Assembly (NCBI GenBank): GCA_014529385.2
Contig: CM043952.1
Span: 54,828,119 to 54,892,118, forward strand
Direction: 5' to 3'
DNA from: Adiantum capillus-veneris
Taxonomy: Eukaryota > Streptophyta > Polypodiopsida > Polypodiales > Pteridaceae
DNA length: 64,000 nucleotides
The position numbers and the translations under genes were made by a program. The notes under the pieces were generated by a model that searched no databases, was not told where the DNA came from, and saw nothing but the letters and a program-made list of their open reading frames with translations. This document shows, one piece after another, positions 1 through 10,731 of this stretch. Every line of letters starts with the position of its first letter. Within the stretch, counting starts at the first letter, position 1.

Positions 1-525
1 GCATCATGCATGCATTTCTAAAATTGGTTTTATGTCTTGTAAAATTTTTGAATTTTTTGCACATGCATGCTACAAAAAGAACTTCCGAGTCCCCCAAGGG
101 TACACCTAAGAAGCAAAATGTTCAGCAGGTTAGATGCAGATATTTCCCCCATGGATTCAATTAAAGTGTTGCTTTATTAGGAAAAAGTCGTGTGCACACC
201 ACTAGTAAATATCAAATGGGTGAACCCCACTTTTTATGGGTACAACACCACTGATAGGCTGTGTTGAAGTGGTGCACCTGCAGCACCCTTTAAAGTTGGG
301 TAGAAACCATGGTTGCATCACTACATAGTTATGCTGATATGGTGCACCATCTCTTAAAAGTGTACTGGACCACTTTAAAGTGCTGAGCAACACTAAAAAG
401 AGGTAAGGTTCTAGTAAAAACTGGCGATACAATGGGTGCATCACTTTCCAGTGGAAAACCCTAACTATTTTGTGGTGAAGCATCACTTTTAAGCGAAGCA
501 TCACGATGGTGCACCACTTTTCAGT

Positions 526-655
526 GGTTTTACACACTTTTAAGGTACCGAATAACGTTCTAGTTAAGAAGCACCACTTTCTAGTGGTAAACACAACTAT
601 AAAGTGGTGCTTCTTAACTAGAACGTTATTCGGTACCTTAAAAGTGTGTAAAACC
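526..655. repeat. Perfect 55-bp inverted repeat with 20-base loop
   Basis: Bases 526-580 are the exact reverse complement of 601-655, separated by 581-600. The arms contain GGTACCGAATAACGTTC and flanking AAAGTGGTG motifs. A transcript could fold into a 55-bp perfect stem. The right arm belongs to a 205-bp tandem unit, so the left arm looks like a recent inverted copy of it. Confidence 0.95.
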
Positions 656-968
656 AATGAAAAGTGGTGCTTTTTAACCTGAACGTTATTTGGTTTAAAG
701 TGGTAAACACCAATAAAGTGGTGCTCACCACTTTTTGTGGTTCAAATCACATTTAAGTGGTGTTTATAGTGGTGAAGACCACTATAAAGTGGTGAACATC
801 ACTATAAAGTGGTGCTTCTTAACTAGAACGTTATTCGGTACCTTAAAAGTGTGTAGGACCACTGAAAAGTGGTGCTTCTTAACTTGAACGTTATTTGGTA
901 TAAAGTGGTAAACACCAATAAAGTGGTGGTCACCACTTTTTGTGGTTCAAATCACATTTAAGTGGTGG
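601..968 (+). repeat. 205-bp tandem duplication
   Basis: Bases 601-763 recur at 806-968 with the same order of submotifs (GGTGCTTCTTAACTAGAACG, then a diverged copy, then TTTTTGTGGTTCAAATCAC). Landmarks at 601/806 and 751/956 are both exactly 205 bases apart. The two copies differ by a handful of substitutions. Confidence 0.85.
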
Positions 969-1482
969 TGCGTGATGGTCAACCACTTTCAATCCTGTAG
1001 AACCACTTTTTAGTGATGCTTTACAAAAGTGCAATAATCGTTAGTTCTACATCTTTGCTAAAAGTGGTGGTTAAGTGCTTTTAAGTGATGAAGCTTTACA
1101 AGGAGATACCACATTCTATTGGTGTAGCACCACTTTTTAGGAGTGTAGCACCAATTTTAAGTTGTGTACAACAATTCACATCGGTGTAGCACAACTGAAC
1201 AGTGGTTCAGCCCACTTTTATGTGCTGGAGCACCACTTTAAGTGGTGAAGAAACACCAAAAGGGGATGTATCACTAGAAAATAGTGGTGTAGCAGGACTT
1301 TTTAGTGTTACCTAACCAGTTTTAAGTGGTTGAGAACCATTTAGTGGTACACCACCACTTAAAAATTTTGTAGTACCACTGAGAATGGTGCAGAAATCAT
1401 TTCAACCACTTCTTATTGTTGATAAAACAATTTTAATTATGGCTCATTACATACTAACATGCATTCTTATATGTTTTTACAG

Positions 1483-3778
1483 GGAGGTGGACAGTACCAC
1501 GAGTGGCCTTACCCACTCAAACAAAATTTTGCTTCACCAAGGAAGATTTTCATAGCGAATATGGGCTATGCTTGGTTGGCCAGGATCCGAAGCTCCTACG
1601 TGATGATGATTTCTCAGATGAGGAGTGGCTTAGTGTATGGGTTTACAAGCGCCACAAAAAGGAGAAGATGCATTTAAAGGGGCTGAGGCCTAAAATGTAT
1701 GAAGAATGTCTCCTGCTATACCACAAAGTATATCAGGGAGCTCCCCCAAACAAGGAGGTAGAAGTGCAAGGCCATTGAAGATTCTGAAGGTTTAGTTGCA
1801 TTGGCTGTGTATGCTGAAGGTGTTATCAAAATGTTACGCCAACAGAAAACTTTAAATAGTAAATTGGAGAAATGGAGGTCCACAAATGGTCCATGTCTTG
1901 GAAGCGAGTGGAAATTTAATGCAGAAAATATGCCTAATTACACTGACAGTACTGGCACATGCTTTGACTGGAAGACATACTCAGGTGGACATCAATTTTC
2001 AGGGCAGGCTAAGGAGGAATTTCTAAAGAAGCGGGCCTTTGGCTCAATGGAAACATTTGGAATGTCAAATGTTTCCTCAACTACATTTTCTGCATCAACG
2101 GCTGATGTAGCAGCTATTTCTAACATGAAGGCTAATGCTGTTGAAAAGTTAAAAGAGAAGCAGCAATGTCTCGAAGCAATAAAAATTGCTTTAGATCAAT
2201 CAAAGACAAAGAGAGATGAGCAGGTTGGTTTGACGCGAGGTGCCGCCAAGATCGTAGAGAGACTGAACAAGGATATGGAGGAACTCAAGTTGCATAAGGC
2301 TGGGCTTGTACCAAATGAGGAAGCAATGGCAAAGCTTGAGACCTTGATTCAAATCAGAAAGGAGGCTCTCAAAGACATGGGACTTCATATTTAAGTGCAC
2401 AATCTCGATAACCTAGGTGAAGAGGCAGCACAGTTATAGGTATGTAAGCTTGATTGATTCACCTAGAAATAGTTGATATTACTTAAAAGTGGTTAAACTC
2501 TACTTAGAAAAAAATGGTTAGAGACCATTTTATATGGTAAAAGACCACTTAAATGTGTTTATATAACACTCTTAATTGGTACCACATAAAGTGATGAAGA
2601 CTCTTGAAAGTAATGCACAAACACTTATACTGTTTTATAAAGTATGCAGTGCTATTTTTTTACAGGGTCAGCATGACACTTTGTTATGGGAAGTAGAAGT
2701 GGCGACAGGGCACCTTTGATTTGTGGAAACGATTATTAATTTGTTCAAGTCAAGAATGCCTATCCTTCCTGTCAGGCCGCCTATTCATTTGGGATCGGAC
2801 AATAGCTGTGTGCAATTAGGTGATTGTGTTGCTTCTGGGATGTCTATCATGCAGGCTATTGTTACCGGTGTCTACATGCTCCGGTGTCAACATCCGTATC
2901 ACCCACTTTGTTTTGTAACTGCCTGTAAGTCTGCCAGCCAGTGTCTATTTCATGGATGTGAGGAACCTTTAAAATATGCTTCGAAGCTGCTGGCACCTGG
3001 AGAGGCAAACATGGATGAGCATGTTGGTACATGTTATTGATGTTTTTATACCTTATGATATGAATCTGATTGTAGATTCATTTCTTGACCATTTTGTATC
3101 TTTTCTCCATGTAATTGCAGAGAAAGATCCAATGGAAGGCATCTTTGGATCTCCTGTTGATGGAATTGGTAATATTCTGTGGAACATTCTTCTCTTTGAA
3201 TGTTCACATAACTTAATATTGAGTATTATTACATTGTCTTTTATGTAGCACACTCCCAAGCTGGGTCATCACGCAAGCCCAATATTGATAGCATGTGTGG
3301 TGGGTGCGGGGATAAGAATGCATCCTAGAAACAAGCAGGTGAAGACACTCCGGACCAACAAAAGGCAAAAAAAAGGGCTAAAAAAAGGGCAGATGTAGTG
3401 GGAGCTCAAGGTGACGCATCCAAGGAGTCAGCCAAGGTGCCTCTGAAGCCAGAACTTGCAATGAACAAGGACGTAGAGGACGCTGAAAAATCATCTGAGA
3501 AGCCAATTGAAAAGGATACAACAGTGAACTTGTCTGATGAGGACTCAGAACTTCTTATTTCAGAGGTTTGTGGAGAGATTTTGGGGCGTAGGAAAAAGAG
3601 GAGCAACACTGAAGAGCGTGCCACACCAAAGAAAAAAGCTAAGGTTGCATCCGAGTCTCAAGAGCCTACTCCAAGAGGTAAAAAATCCAAGGAGCCTTCA
3701 TCTGCTCGGAAAAAGACTAACCTCCAAGCACCCAACCTTAAACCTCCCAAACCAAAGTCCCGCAAGAAACTTCTGTAG
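1483..3778 (+). pseudogene. Decayed multi-exon gene: coiled coil, Cys/His cluster, Lys-rich tail
   Basis: I do not recognise the family. Four exons are supported by splice sites and phase: 1483-2439, 2666-3026, 3121-3168 and 3249-3778. Exon 1 encodes a basic domain (KRHKKEKMHLKG) and a Lys/Glu-rich helix likely to form a coiled coil at about 2130-2390. Exon 2 carries a Cys/His cluster of the form CxHPYHPLCF-x5-C-x5-C-x4-C, possibly zinc-binding. Exon 4 is strongly basic and ends in a run of KKK/PKPKSRKK motifs that resembles nuclear localisation signals. Damage includes a one-base frameshift near 1757 and in-frame stops at 2392 (TAA), 2437 (TAG), 2717 (TGA) and 3326 (TAG). The introns hold the same AAAGTGGTG repeats as the transposase-like gene downstream, suggesting a shared origin. 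Nuclear, DNA-associated function is inference only. Confidence 0.6.
2440..2665 (+). other. Intron with AGTGGT repeats
   Basis: A strong donor (GTATGTAAG) and a T-rich acceptor (tttttttacag) bound 226 bases. The interior contains degenerate AAGTGGTTA/GACCACTT motifs of the family that fills the neighbouring introns. Confidence 0.6.
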
Positions 3779-3886
3779 CCCCTATTAACCTTTTGTGCTT
3801 TGTAGACTTTTTGTAATTTTGTCTTTGTACCCTCATTTTGATGATAATGAAACGACGGCTTTATTTTTCGTTCACTAGTTGTTTAT

Positions 3887-3956
3887 TGCTCATTGATTGT
3901 CTATTTATTGTACTCATATTGTTCATTGACTGTCTATTTATTGTACTCGTATTGTT
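3887..3956 (+). repeat. 33-bp tandem duplication
   Basis: Two adjacent copies of a T-rich unit (sharing TGTCTATTTATTGTACTC) lie between the upstream pseudogene and the FCP1-like gene. The interval 3779-4156 otherwise holds only a possible small 5' exon ending near 4080 before GTATACTT. Confidence 0.7.
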
Positions 3957-4156
3957 CTTTCCGACATCATCATCAGCATCTTCAAGTAGAGCTTATTTTT
4001 TCTCTCCAGTATCTCCTGCTAAGTGGACTGTTGCCATAGAAGTTCAGGAAATTAATGAAATGGAAATCAATAGCCTGGAAGGTATACTTTTCAAGTGTAT
4101 TTTGAAAAGGTTAATATGTCACTCTGATTGAGGTTTTTAAGGCATGGTACTTGTCT

Positions 4157-5059
4157 ATGGCAAAAATTAGCTGGATTGGAGATGTTCAAGAACTAGATGA
4201 GAAGGTTGAAGACATAGCAGCTAAGCAGGATGCAGAGCAGGATGCAGATGTAACACCAGATAAAGTAGAGGAAGACCAGGAACCAACAGTTTGCCCCGAA
4301 ATTGAGGAGATTTTGCCAAACTGCCCTGGATGGGGATATCTTGTTTCGAATTTCTCCAAGATCAAAAAGCTCATCATCCTTGATCTCGATGGACTATTCG
4401 TGAAACGAGATGTAACCAAACGTGATCCAAAGACTGGACAACTTAAACACCCTCCACGCCCAACTTCCGACAGAGTTAAACTAAAAAGAGTGGACGAGAA
4501 GTTGTGGATCTACTACTGTAGAGATGTTGAGCAATTTGTTTGGGATTTGAGGCAAATAGCAGATGCAATGATTTGGAGCACTTGTACTGCTGCTAACATT
4601 GAGCATATCCTCAGTACATGTTGGCCAGACATATGGGAACATAGGACTTATTACTTTAGTGATCTCTTCTCAAACTGGCAATGTGAAAAGTGGTCGTAGT
4701 TTAAAGAGATTGTTGGAGCTCCAAGAGACCTTGTAGGTGAACCTGTGTCTTTCAAGCCCCTTTACCATGTCTGGAACAAGTTTCCAGAATACGACTCCTC
4801 TCGGACATTGCTGGTAGATGACTCCAGATATAAAAATCTGCGCAATGTCTGGGACAACTGTATATGTCCACCCACCTTTGATCCTTTTGATGAAGAACAA
4901 GACCTTGATTACCTCATGCACACACTGTTGCCATGGCTGTGCAGATGGGCACTAACCCCCAATACCCTGGAGTATACAAAGGAAAACCCCATCAGCAATT
5001 CCAAAGATGAACTTTTGAGTCTAGTCTTTGAGCACTTTGTTATAAATGGAGATGAATGA
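4157..5059 (+). pseudogene. FCP1/NIF-type HAD phosphatase-like protein, one internal stop
   Basis: FCP1/NIF proteins are haloacid-dehalogenase-fold phosphatases that act on the RNA polymerase II C-terminal domain or related phosphoproteins. The ATG at 4157 opens a 300-codon frame. It has an acidic N-terminus (residues 10-50), LIILDLDGLF at about 73-81 (motif I, where the usual DxDx[TV] reads DLDGL), an IWSTCTAANIEHIL segment matching the motif II region, and LLVDDSRYKN with Asp-Asp-Ser at 221-223 (motif III). Thr/Val at the fifth position of motif I is replaced by Leu, as also seen in plant DLNGLL-type relatives, so catalysis is uncertain. A single TAG at 4697-4699 (context TGG TCG TAG TTT) interrupts the frame, which otherwise continues in register to TGA at 5059. 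It lies 380 bases after the Lys-rich gene and converges on the - strand transposase-like gene. Confidence 0.75.
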
Positions 5060-5219
5060 GATTGTACATCCGGAAGTGCCAGAAATGTTATATATTGTAC
5101 ATTCTTGGTGGATATGTAGACGTTTCTGGATAATTGTTGTAATATACTTTTTGTAATATACAGAAGTTCTGGCACTTTACTGTCTCTACACTATACATGT
5201 CTCTACACTTCTGAATGTC

Positions 5220-5460
5220 TCAGAACCACTTTTTAGTGGTGCTAAACCCCTAAAACGTGGTTAAATTTTTATTATGTTATTGCAACAGTTTTTCTGGAAC
5301 TGCAACACCATTTAATGGTGATGTTTGGGGGGAGTGGTGAAACATTCTTAACCACTTTTTAGTGGGGCTAAACCACTTTTTAGTGGTGCTAAACCACTTT
5401 AGTACCACTAAAAAGGGGTAAATTTTTATTGAGTTTTTCTGAAACTGCAACACGTTTACA
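5220..5460. repeat. CCACTTTTTAGTGGTGCTAAA repeat patch
   Basis: Several near-copies of CCACTTTTTAGTGGTGCTAA form short self-complementary units between the 3' ends of two convergent genes. It is the same dyad family as the intronic repeats on both sides. Confidence 0.8.
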
Positions 5461-7109
5461 CCAATTCCATCTTGTTCAATCTTTCACTAGATGATATAAA
5501 ATCAGATTTGATTTACAATTAAAAGGGCATGCTATTGTATATTGCCTCATGGTTTTCATTGGAAAGTTCGAACACTTCTCCTATGCCATCGAGCACTATA
5601 GGCTCCATAGGGAACTTTATTGCCCTAATCAAGTGGGAATATATGAAAACTACTGGCTTGTTATCCCACAGCTCATACAAGTTTGCTTGTAGGGATTTAT
5701 ACCAATGGCCCATGACCATATAAGTATGCTTCTCTATCTTGTTGCCCATGCATTAATTTTCTCATTAGTTGTTAGGCCCTTAGCTACTACACACTTCAAA
5801 ATATAGAAGTCAACAGCCTCCTCATTATTCTCTTCAGAAGTGACAGCAAAATTGTCTCCAGGTGTGAGAGCATCTCTTAAGGAGTCATAATGACCTGCAT
5901 AAGTGGCACCATGGAAATCCTCATCGTCTGAGTCTCCGTATGACTGGGAATCATTAGCAAGTGGCTCCAAAGTGTGATATTGCCACGTCTCCACATGTAA
6001 TCTGTTCATACATTTTCTCCAATGGCCAAGCCTGCAAGGGAAAAAAAAATCATGACAATTGTTTTGATTGCAATGCACAAGTGTTGTTCTCAGAATACCC
6101 ATTCACACAGTTCATTGCTCTTGAGCCCTTCAATGGTTTGCAGTCCCATTGATGGGATCGCTGAACATCGCCTAGCTTGACCTCCCAGAACACCCTACTG
6201 ACCTCCCTCTTTTGCTTGTCATACATAGTAGTTGCTCCAGTACTGAGATGCATTCTCAAAAAGGAGACAACTTCAACTGCACAAGTCAACCGCATGCTAT
6301 TTTGCTTCAATTGCTCATGAGTTAGAGCCCTTTTAATGATATCCCCAGCCCCATCATGCCCTTTCCATGTCCTGAGAAAAAAAAATTCCAATTCATTTCC
6401 ATGCTAGTAAGGCTCCAATATCTAGCAACAAAGTAAAACGGTCGCTTTGCTTTAAATTGTGAAGCTGCACCATCTGACCAAACCCAATGTGTTTTAAAGC
6501 TTAGCCCTTGATCTCTCAACCATTGAGCATGTAAGAGAAAATCATGCTGCACAAATAAGGTGACAAAAGTTCTCTAGGCAGCATTTTCTTGTGGACAATG
6601 TCTTTCATAGTGCTCTTTCTAGCTTCATTGTTTAATCCAGTAGCACCCACTATATTTTCAAAAAACTTCACAGATACTTGCTTACTCTGCTCAACTTCTT
6701 CTCTTGGACAGATCTGAATATTACCTACACCGCATGCATTGCATGTTCCCATTAAGCATTGGTAGCTATGGAAACTATGTTCTGCAAGTATAGGGCAGAG
6801 TATAGACTCCAACAGTGAAGTGGTACTCATACTTGCATTTTTGTATGCAAGACATCCATGGTTGACAACTTCATCATGATGAAGGCATATAGGGCAGTTA
6901 CACATGCAACAAGAACCATGAAGATCAAAACTTCGAGTTCGCGTGTGATTTACTGCCTCTTTAAGGAAAATCATTTGTACATGCACAATACAACAGCAGG
7001 TGTAGCGATCCCTCAATTTTCGGACAAAGAACGGTTTCATAGACTCGAAGCAACGTTGCAAAATCTGAATATCTGCATACTTTGTCTTGAATCTTAAATA
7101 AAGCTCCAA

Positions 7110-9376
7110 CTACAATATACATGTATACAAATGTTAAAAATAAACTTAGCATTCAAAACTGGTTAAATTGTTTCAAAACATTAAAAAGTGATTCTATATC
7201 ACTAAAAACTAGTAATGATACATTCAGTAGTATTGTTTTACCTGTGAAAATAATGCACCACAAATACAAATTAGTGTAGAAACTAGTAACCATACAAAAA
7301 AGGTAGAATATTAAGAGGTTGTGTGAGGATAAATTAATAATGGTGAGAAACCGCATTCAACGTAACTAAAAAGTGGTTTGGCACGACTTAAAAGTGAATT
7401 CAAACCACTTGACGATGATGAGCCGCCAATAAAAAATGGTGTGCACTGCTGAATATGGTGGGCAACGATTAAAAAGTGGTGAGTAAGGACATGAAAGTTA
7501 TGGGGAAGTTCAGAACTAGCCCTTAAAAAGTAGCTGGGAGGGACAAAATACTAGGCGACAGACCAGCATTAGCACTAGATAGTAGTCCAACACAACTTGA
7601 AAGTGGAGGAGCTCTTGTGAAAAGTGTATGATGACCACTTTAGAGTGGTGAGCGACTAGTTCAAAGTGGCCAGTCACCAATTAAAATCTAGCACTTAAAA
7701 AGTAGCTGGGAGGGACAAAATACTAGGCGACAGTCCAGCATCAGAACTAGATAGTGGTCCAACACAACTTGGAAGTGGAGGAGCTCTTGTGAAAAGTGCT
7801 TCATGACCACTTGAGAGTGATGAGCAACTACTTCAAAGTGGGCAGTCACCACTTGAACGCAAATCCTGGTCACTTGAATGCGGTTTCTGGCCACTTGAAA
7901 GCGGGAACTTGCTGCTTGATTGCAGTGACAAGGTTTTAGCTACCACTTGAAAGTGGTGTCTTGCCACTTGGGAGTGGTGCCTCATCACTTGCATGGAGTG
8001 ATGACTGACGTAGTGACTTAGCACATGAAAGTGGTGTCTCACCACTTGATGACCACTTGAAATTAGTGAGCAAATACTTCAAAGTGGGCAGTCACCACTT
8101 GAACGCTGATTCTGGTCACTTGAATGCGGTGTCTGGCTACTTGAAAGCGGGAGCTTGCCACTTGATTGCAGTGACCAGGTTTAAGCTATCACTTGAAAGT
8201 GGTATCTCACCACTTGATGACCACTTGAGAATGGTGAGCAACTAGTTCAAAGTGGGCAGTCACCACTTGAACGCGGATTCAAGTCATTGGAATGCGGTGT
8301 TCGGCCACTTGAAAGTGGTGTCTCACCACTTGCATGGAGTGATGACTAACATAGTACTTTGCACATGAAAGTGGTGTCTCACCACTTGATGACCACTTGA
8401 GAGTGGTGAGAAACTAGTTTAAAGTGGGTAGTGACCACTTTAACGCGTTTTCTTGTCACTTGAATGCGGTGTCTGGCCACTTGAAAGCGGGAACTTTCCG
8501 CTTGATTGCAGTGATAAGGTTTTAGTTACTACTTGAAAGTGGTGTCACACCACTTGGGAGTGGTGCCTCACCGCTTGCATGGAGTGATGGACTGACGTAG
8601 TGACTTAGCACATGAAAGTGGCTTCTCACCACTTGAATGCGGTCAGACACCACGTGAAAGTGGTTTTTATACGTGTAAGTGTTGTGTGCACCGCTTCATT
8701 GTGGTGTGACAGCACTTGTAAGTGTTTACTAACAAAATGTGTTCAAACTCCACTAATATGGTTTTGGTTACCATCATAAGGTGGTGGGCACCATTCGTGC
8801 AACAGCAGAAAAAAGTCTATGGCACTACTATAATTGTTGCACCATGACTAAAAGCTGCTACATCAATTGGAAAAAGTGAGCTGCACCACCAAAAATGTTT
8901 GCACCTGTAATACCCCTACGAGTTTGTAAAACACGTCTATTAGCATTGGGTAAACAAGACTTTTTAGTGGGTGAACACCACTTTGTAGGGTTTACAGTGA
9001 AGCGTTGGTGCATTTCTAGTAAAAATTGTTTCTTAAACATTAAAAACTGGTTCAAACACACTAAAAAGTGGTGTGGAAACACAAGTAAAAGTGCTTCAAA
9101 AACATTTAGAACTATTGATCAAATTTTATAAGTGGTTCAAATACAATTAGAGACCAGTATAGTAATGTTTCGCCACTTTTTAATGTTGCAGCACCACTAG
9201 AAAGTGGTGCAAAACACCAAAACAAGCTGTAGCACTAATAAAAAGAAGTATCGAAACATAATGTTGTGGCAGTAATGAGTTGTAGCACCAATAAAAAGTG
9301 GTATAGAAACATAATGTTGTAGCAGGAATATGAGTTGTAGCACCAATAAAAAGTGCTAAAAAAATATATCAATTAC
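7110..9376 (-). other. Giant satellite-filled intron of the transposase-like gene
   Basis: On the - strand the intron opens with GTAATTGATA after CAG and closes with tatattgtag before the next exon. The flanking frames join in phase 0. About 90% of its length is AAAGTGGTG-type repeat; the rest is AT-rich. Confidence 0.65.
7380..8700. repeat. Intronic satellite: CACTTGAAAGTGGTG hairpin monomers in about 172-bp units
   Basis: The basic motif is CACTTGAAAGTGGTG, a small dyad repeated every 20-25 bases. A higher-order unit is visible. TTAAAAAGTAGCTGGG starts at 7523 and 7695 (172 bases). TCAAAGTGGGCAGTCACC-type landmarks start at 7833, 8079, 8247 and 8419 (spacings 246, 168 and 172). It is more regular than the field at 0.2-1.4 kb. 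Sparser copies continue to about 9370. Confidence 0.85.
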
Positions 9377-10297
9377 CTGAGGCTCCTCAAGAAGGTGGAT
9401 TGGATGCTTTACATATGAACATCTAAGCTAGTCTCTTATTGCAAACATCTTTCTTGTTGGGGGACACCCTCGTCTCATCCGTCCAAAATTGAAAGACTAT
9501 CTATGTCTTTAACAGTTTGAGTGATGTGAGTTCTCCGTGCATCATCTCTATGACACGTAGATGCAAGGAACGAACCATCGGATTCACTTGACACTATTAA
9601 GTGATGTTTGGTTGAATATAAGTTTCTTTTGTGGATCCCCATAATCTTGGCATCTTGCGGTATGCTCATGTTAGTGTTTTGCTCCTTGCTTCCACCAATC
9701 ACCAACATCATCATTGCTGATTTCTTCACAAAAAACTCGTATGAAGATCTTGGGACCTTCACATGATTCAAAGTGTTGTGGATGTTTCTTAGCATAATTG
9801 CTTCCAACTCTTTGGATTTACTATGCATAGTAAGGAAGCAAGGATGTTGAAGAAGTTCATCAAAGATTTCATTCCTACCACTTGCATCCATTCCCACGGT
9901 TAATGTATCAAAGTGTTGTACCATAGATTGACATATCCTTCGTTTCTTCTTTCATCCATCTCCCCTGTATTGCTTTCCATCACAAAGTTGACCGTTGCCT
10001 TACGTTGCTTTCGTTTCTGAGCATCCCAATGTTCCCTCATTAATTTTCTGCGCTGAAGTTGAGCTTCTCTACTCAATGACGATGAGCTGATAGACAGTTC
10101 TTCACTGTGCTCCATTGTTGTAGTACTTTCAAAGGATTGCTCTACAAGAAATACAATACAAATCATAACTACACGCTATACTTTTAATTAATACATGGCA
10201 CTTCTTGCACTAATTAGCAAGATACTAACAAAGCATAATAAGTGTTTACATACCTCAAGAATCATCAACTAGAAGAGGAACCTATAGAGATAGAGTT

Positions 10298-10298
10298 C

Positions 10299-10335
<37 letters not shown>

Positions 10336-10480
10336 TGCTGAGAGAGAGAGAGAGAGAGATGAGCGCGAGCTCAGACACAAGAGGAGCCATGCTTAGAGAG
10401 AGAAAGAGAGAGAGAGAGAGGGCTGAGCGATACAGAAAGCTCAGCAAGAGCTCTGTGAGAGAGAGACAGAGAGGAGCTAG
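10298..10480. repeat. GA/TC microsatellite cluster
   Basis: Several (GA)n blocks up to about 14 repeats are interrupted by GAGCGCGAGCTC-like sequence. They lie 180-370 bases upstream of the - strand transposase-like start, where they would read as TC tracts typical of plant promoters or 5' UTRs. A promoter role is inference. Positions 10500-10725 hold nothing I recognise. Confidence 0.8.
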
Positions 10481-10731
10481 ATAGAGATCCAAGAGAGATC
10501 TCAGAGACAAAGAAAGCTCAGACAGGTTGTAGCGGGAAAGAAGCGGCGGACAATAACGCAGTGTTTAGCAGTAAATTACATTTAGTCTCATTAATTGTGG
10601 TACGTTAGGAGACTTAATTGACGTACCTTAGGAGAGTGATATTCTTTTTGAGATTTGAAGCACTTTTAAAACACCCACTTTTAAGCGCAAAAAAGCAATG
10701 TCCTTGACATTACTTTCCATGCCACCTATAC

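Larger units (their letters stand above)
200..1420. repeat. AAAGTGGTG / CACCACTTT dyad-motif repeat field
   Basis: Dozens of imperfect copies of AAAGTGGTG and its complement CACCACTTT occur every 10-40 bases in both orientations. Neighbouring copies therefore pair as small hairpins (CACCACTTT-n-AAAGTGGTG). The spacing is irregular here, unlike the related field at 7.4-8.8 kb. Open frames across it are low-complexity artefacts of the repeat. The same motif continues in the intron at 2440-2665, at 5220-5460 and through 7370-9370, but is absent from the coding exons between them. Confidence 0.85.
129..1482 (+). other. Putative large intron of the 1.5-3.8 kb gene
   Basis: The stretch begins with CAG/GTTAGATG and ends with a pyrimidine-rich acceptor, tttttacag, directly before the first recognisable coding exon. 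A perfect plant-type branch point, TACTAAC, sits about 30 bases before the acceptor. Nearly all of the interior is AAAGTGGTG-type repeat. The exon upstream of position 129 is only suspected: a Lys/Pro-rich reading ends at the donor, but its phase does not join cleanly to the next exon, so the 5' end of the gene is unresolved. Confidence 0.45.
5519..10115 (-). pseudogene. Transposase-like gene, three exons, frameshifted
   Basis: Exons 10115-9377, 7109-6099 and 6031-5519 are joined by a 2267-base intron (donor CAG/GTAATTG, acceptor tattgtag) and a 67-base intron whose phase fits. The product would be about 650-700 residues. It starts MEHSEEL with a basic helix, then has a Cys/His-rich stretch (KPFFVRKLRDRYTCCC and CNCPIC), then two blocks, W[VT]WSDGxxSQFK (about 6480-6440) and W-x-FF-x-GHGKG-(H)DGxGxxIKR (about 6395-6330). 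I recall these blocks from eukaryotic DDE-type transposase-like proteins, and the Asp residues are candidate metal ligands; I do not assign a superfamily. Breaks include shifts near 9900, 9475, 6550, 6370 and 5740 and a TAG near 9425. At 6370 and 5740 the frame would be restored by one more G in a G run, so assembly error is possible. Confidence 0.6.

Noticed and set aside
202-657. Open frame on the - strand across the AAAGTGGTG field
   Set aside because: The peptide is dictated by the repeat and by the 55-bp inverted repeat, and has no domain.
3838-4008. Hydrophobic LLLIDCLFIVLILFIDCLF segment as a membrane protein
   Set aside because: It is produced by a 33-bp T-rich tandem duplication, and a splice-acceptor-like sequence follows it. 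It is more likely intron or spacer.
7688-8245. Several open frames on both strands in the intronic satellite
   Set aside because: They are repetitive translations of CACTTGAAAGTGGTG and lie within a supported intron.
10242-10510. Open frames through the GA/TC microsatellite
   Set aside because: Arg-Glu and Ser-Leu dipeptide runs arise from simple repeats.
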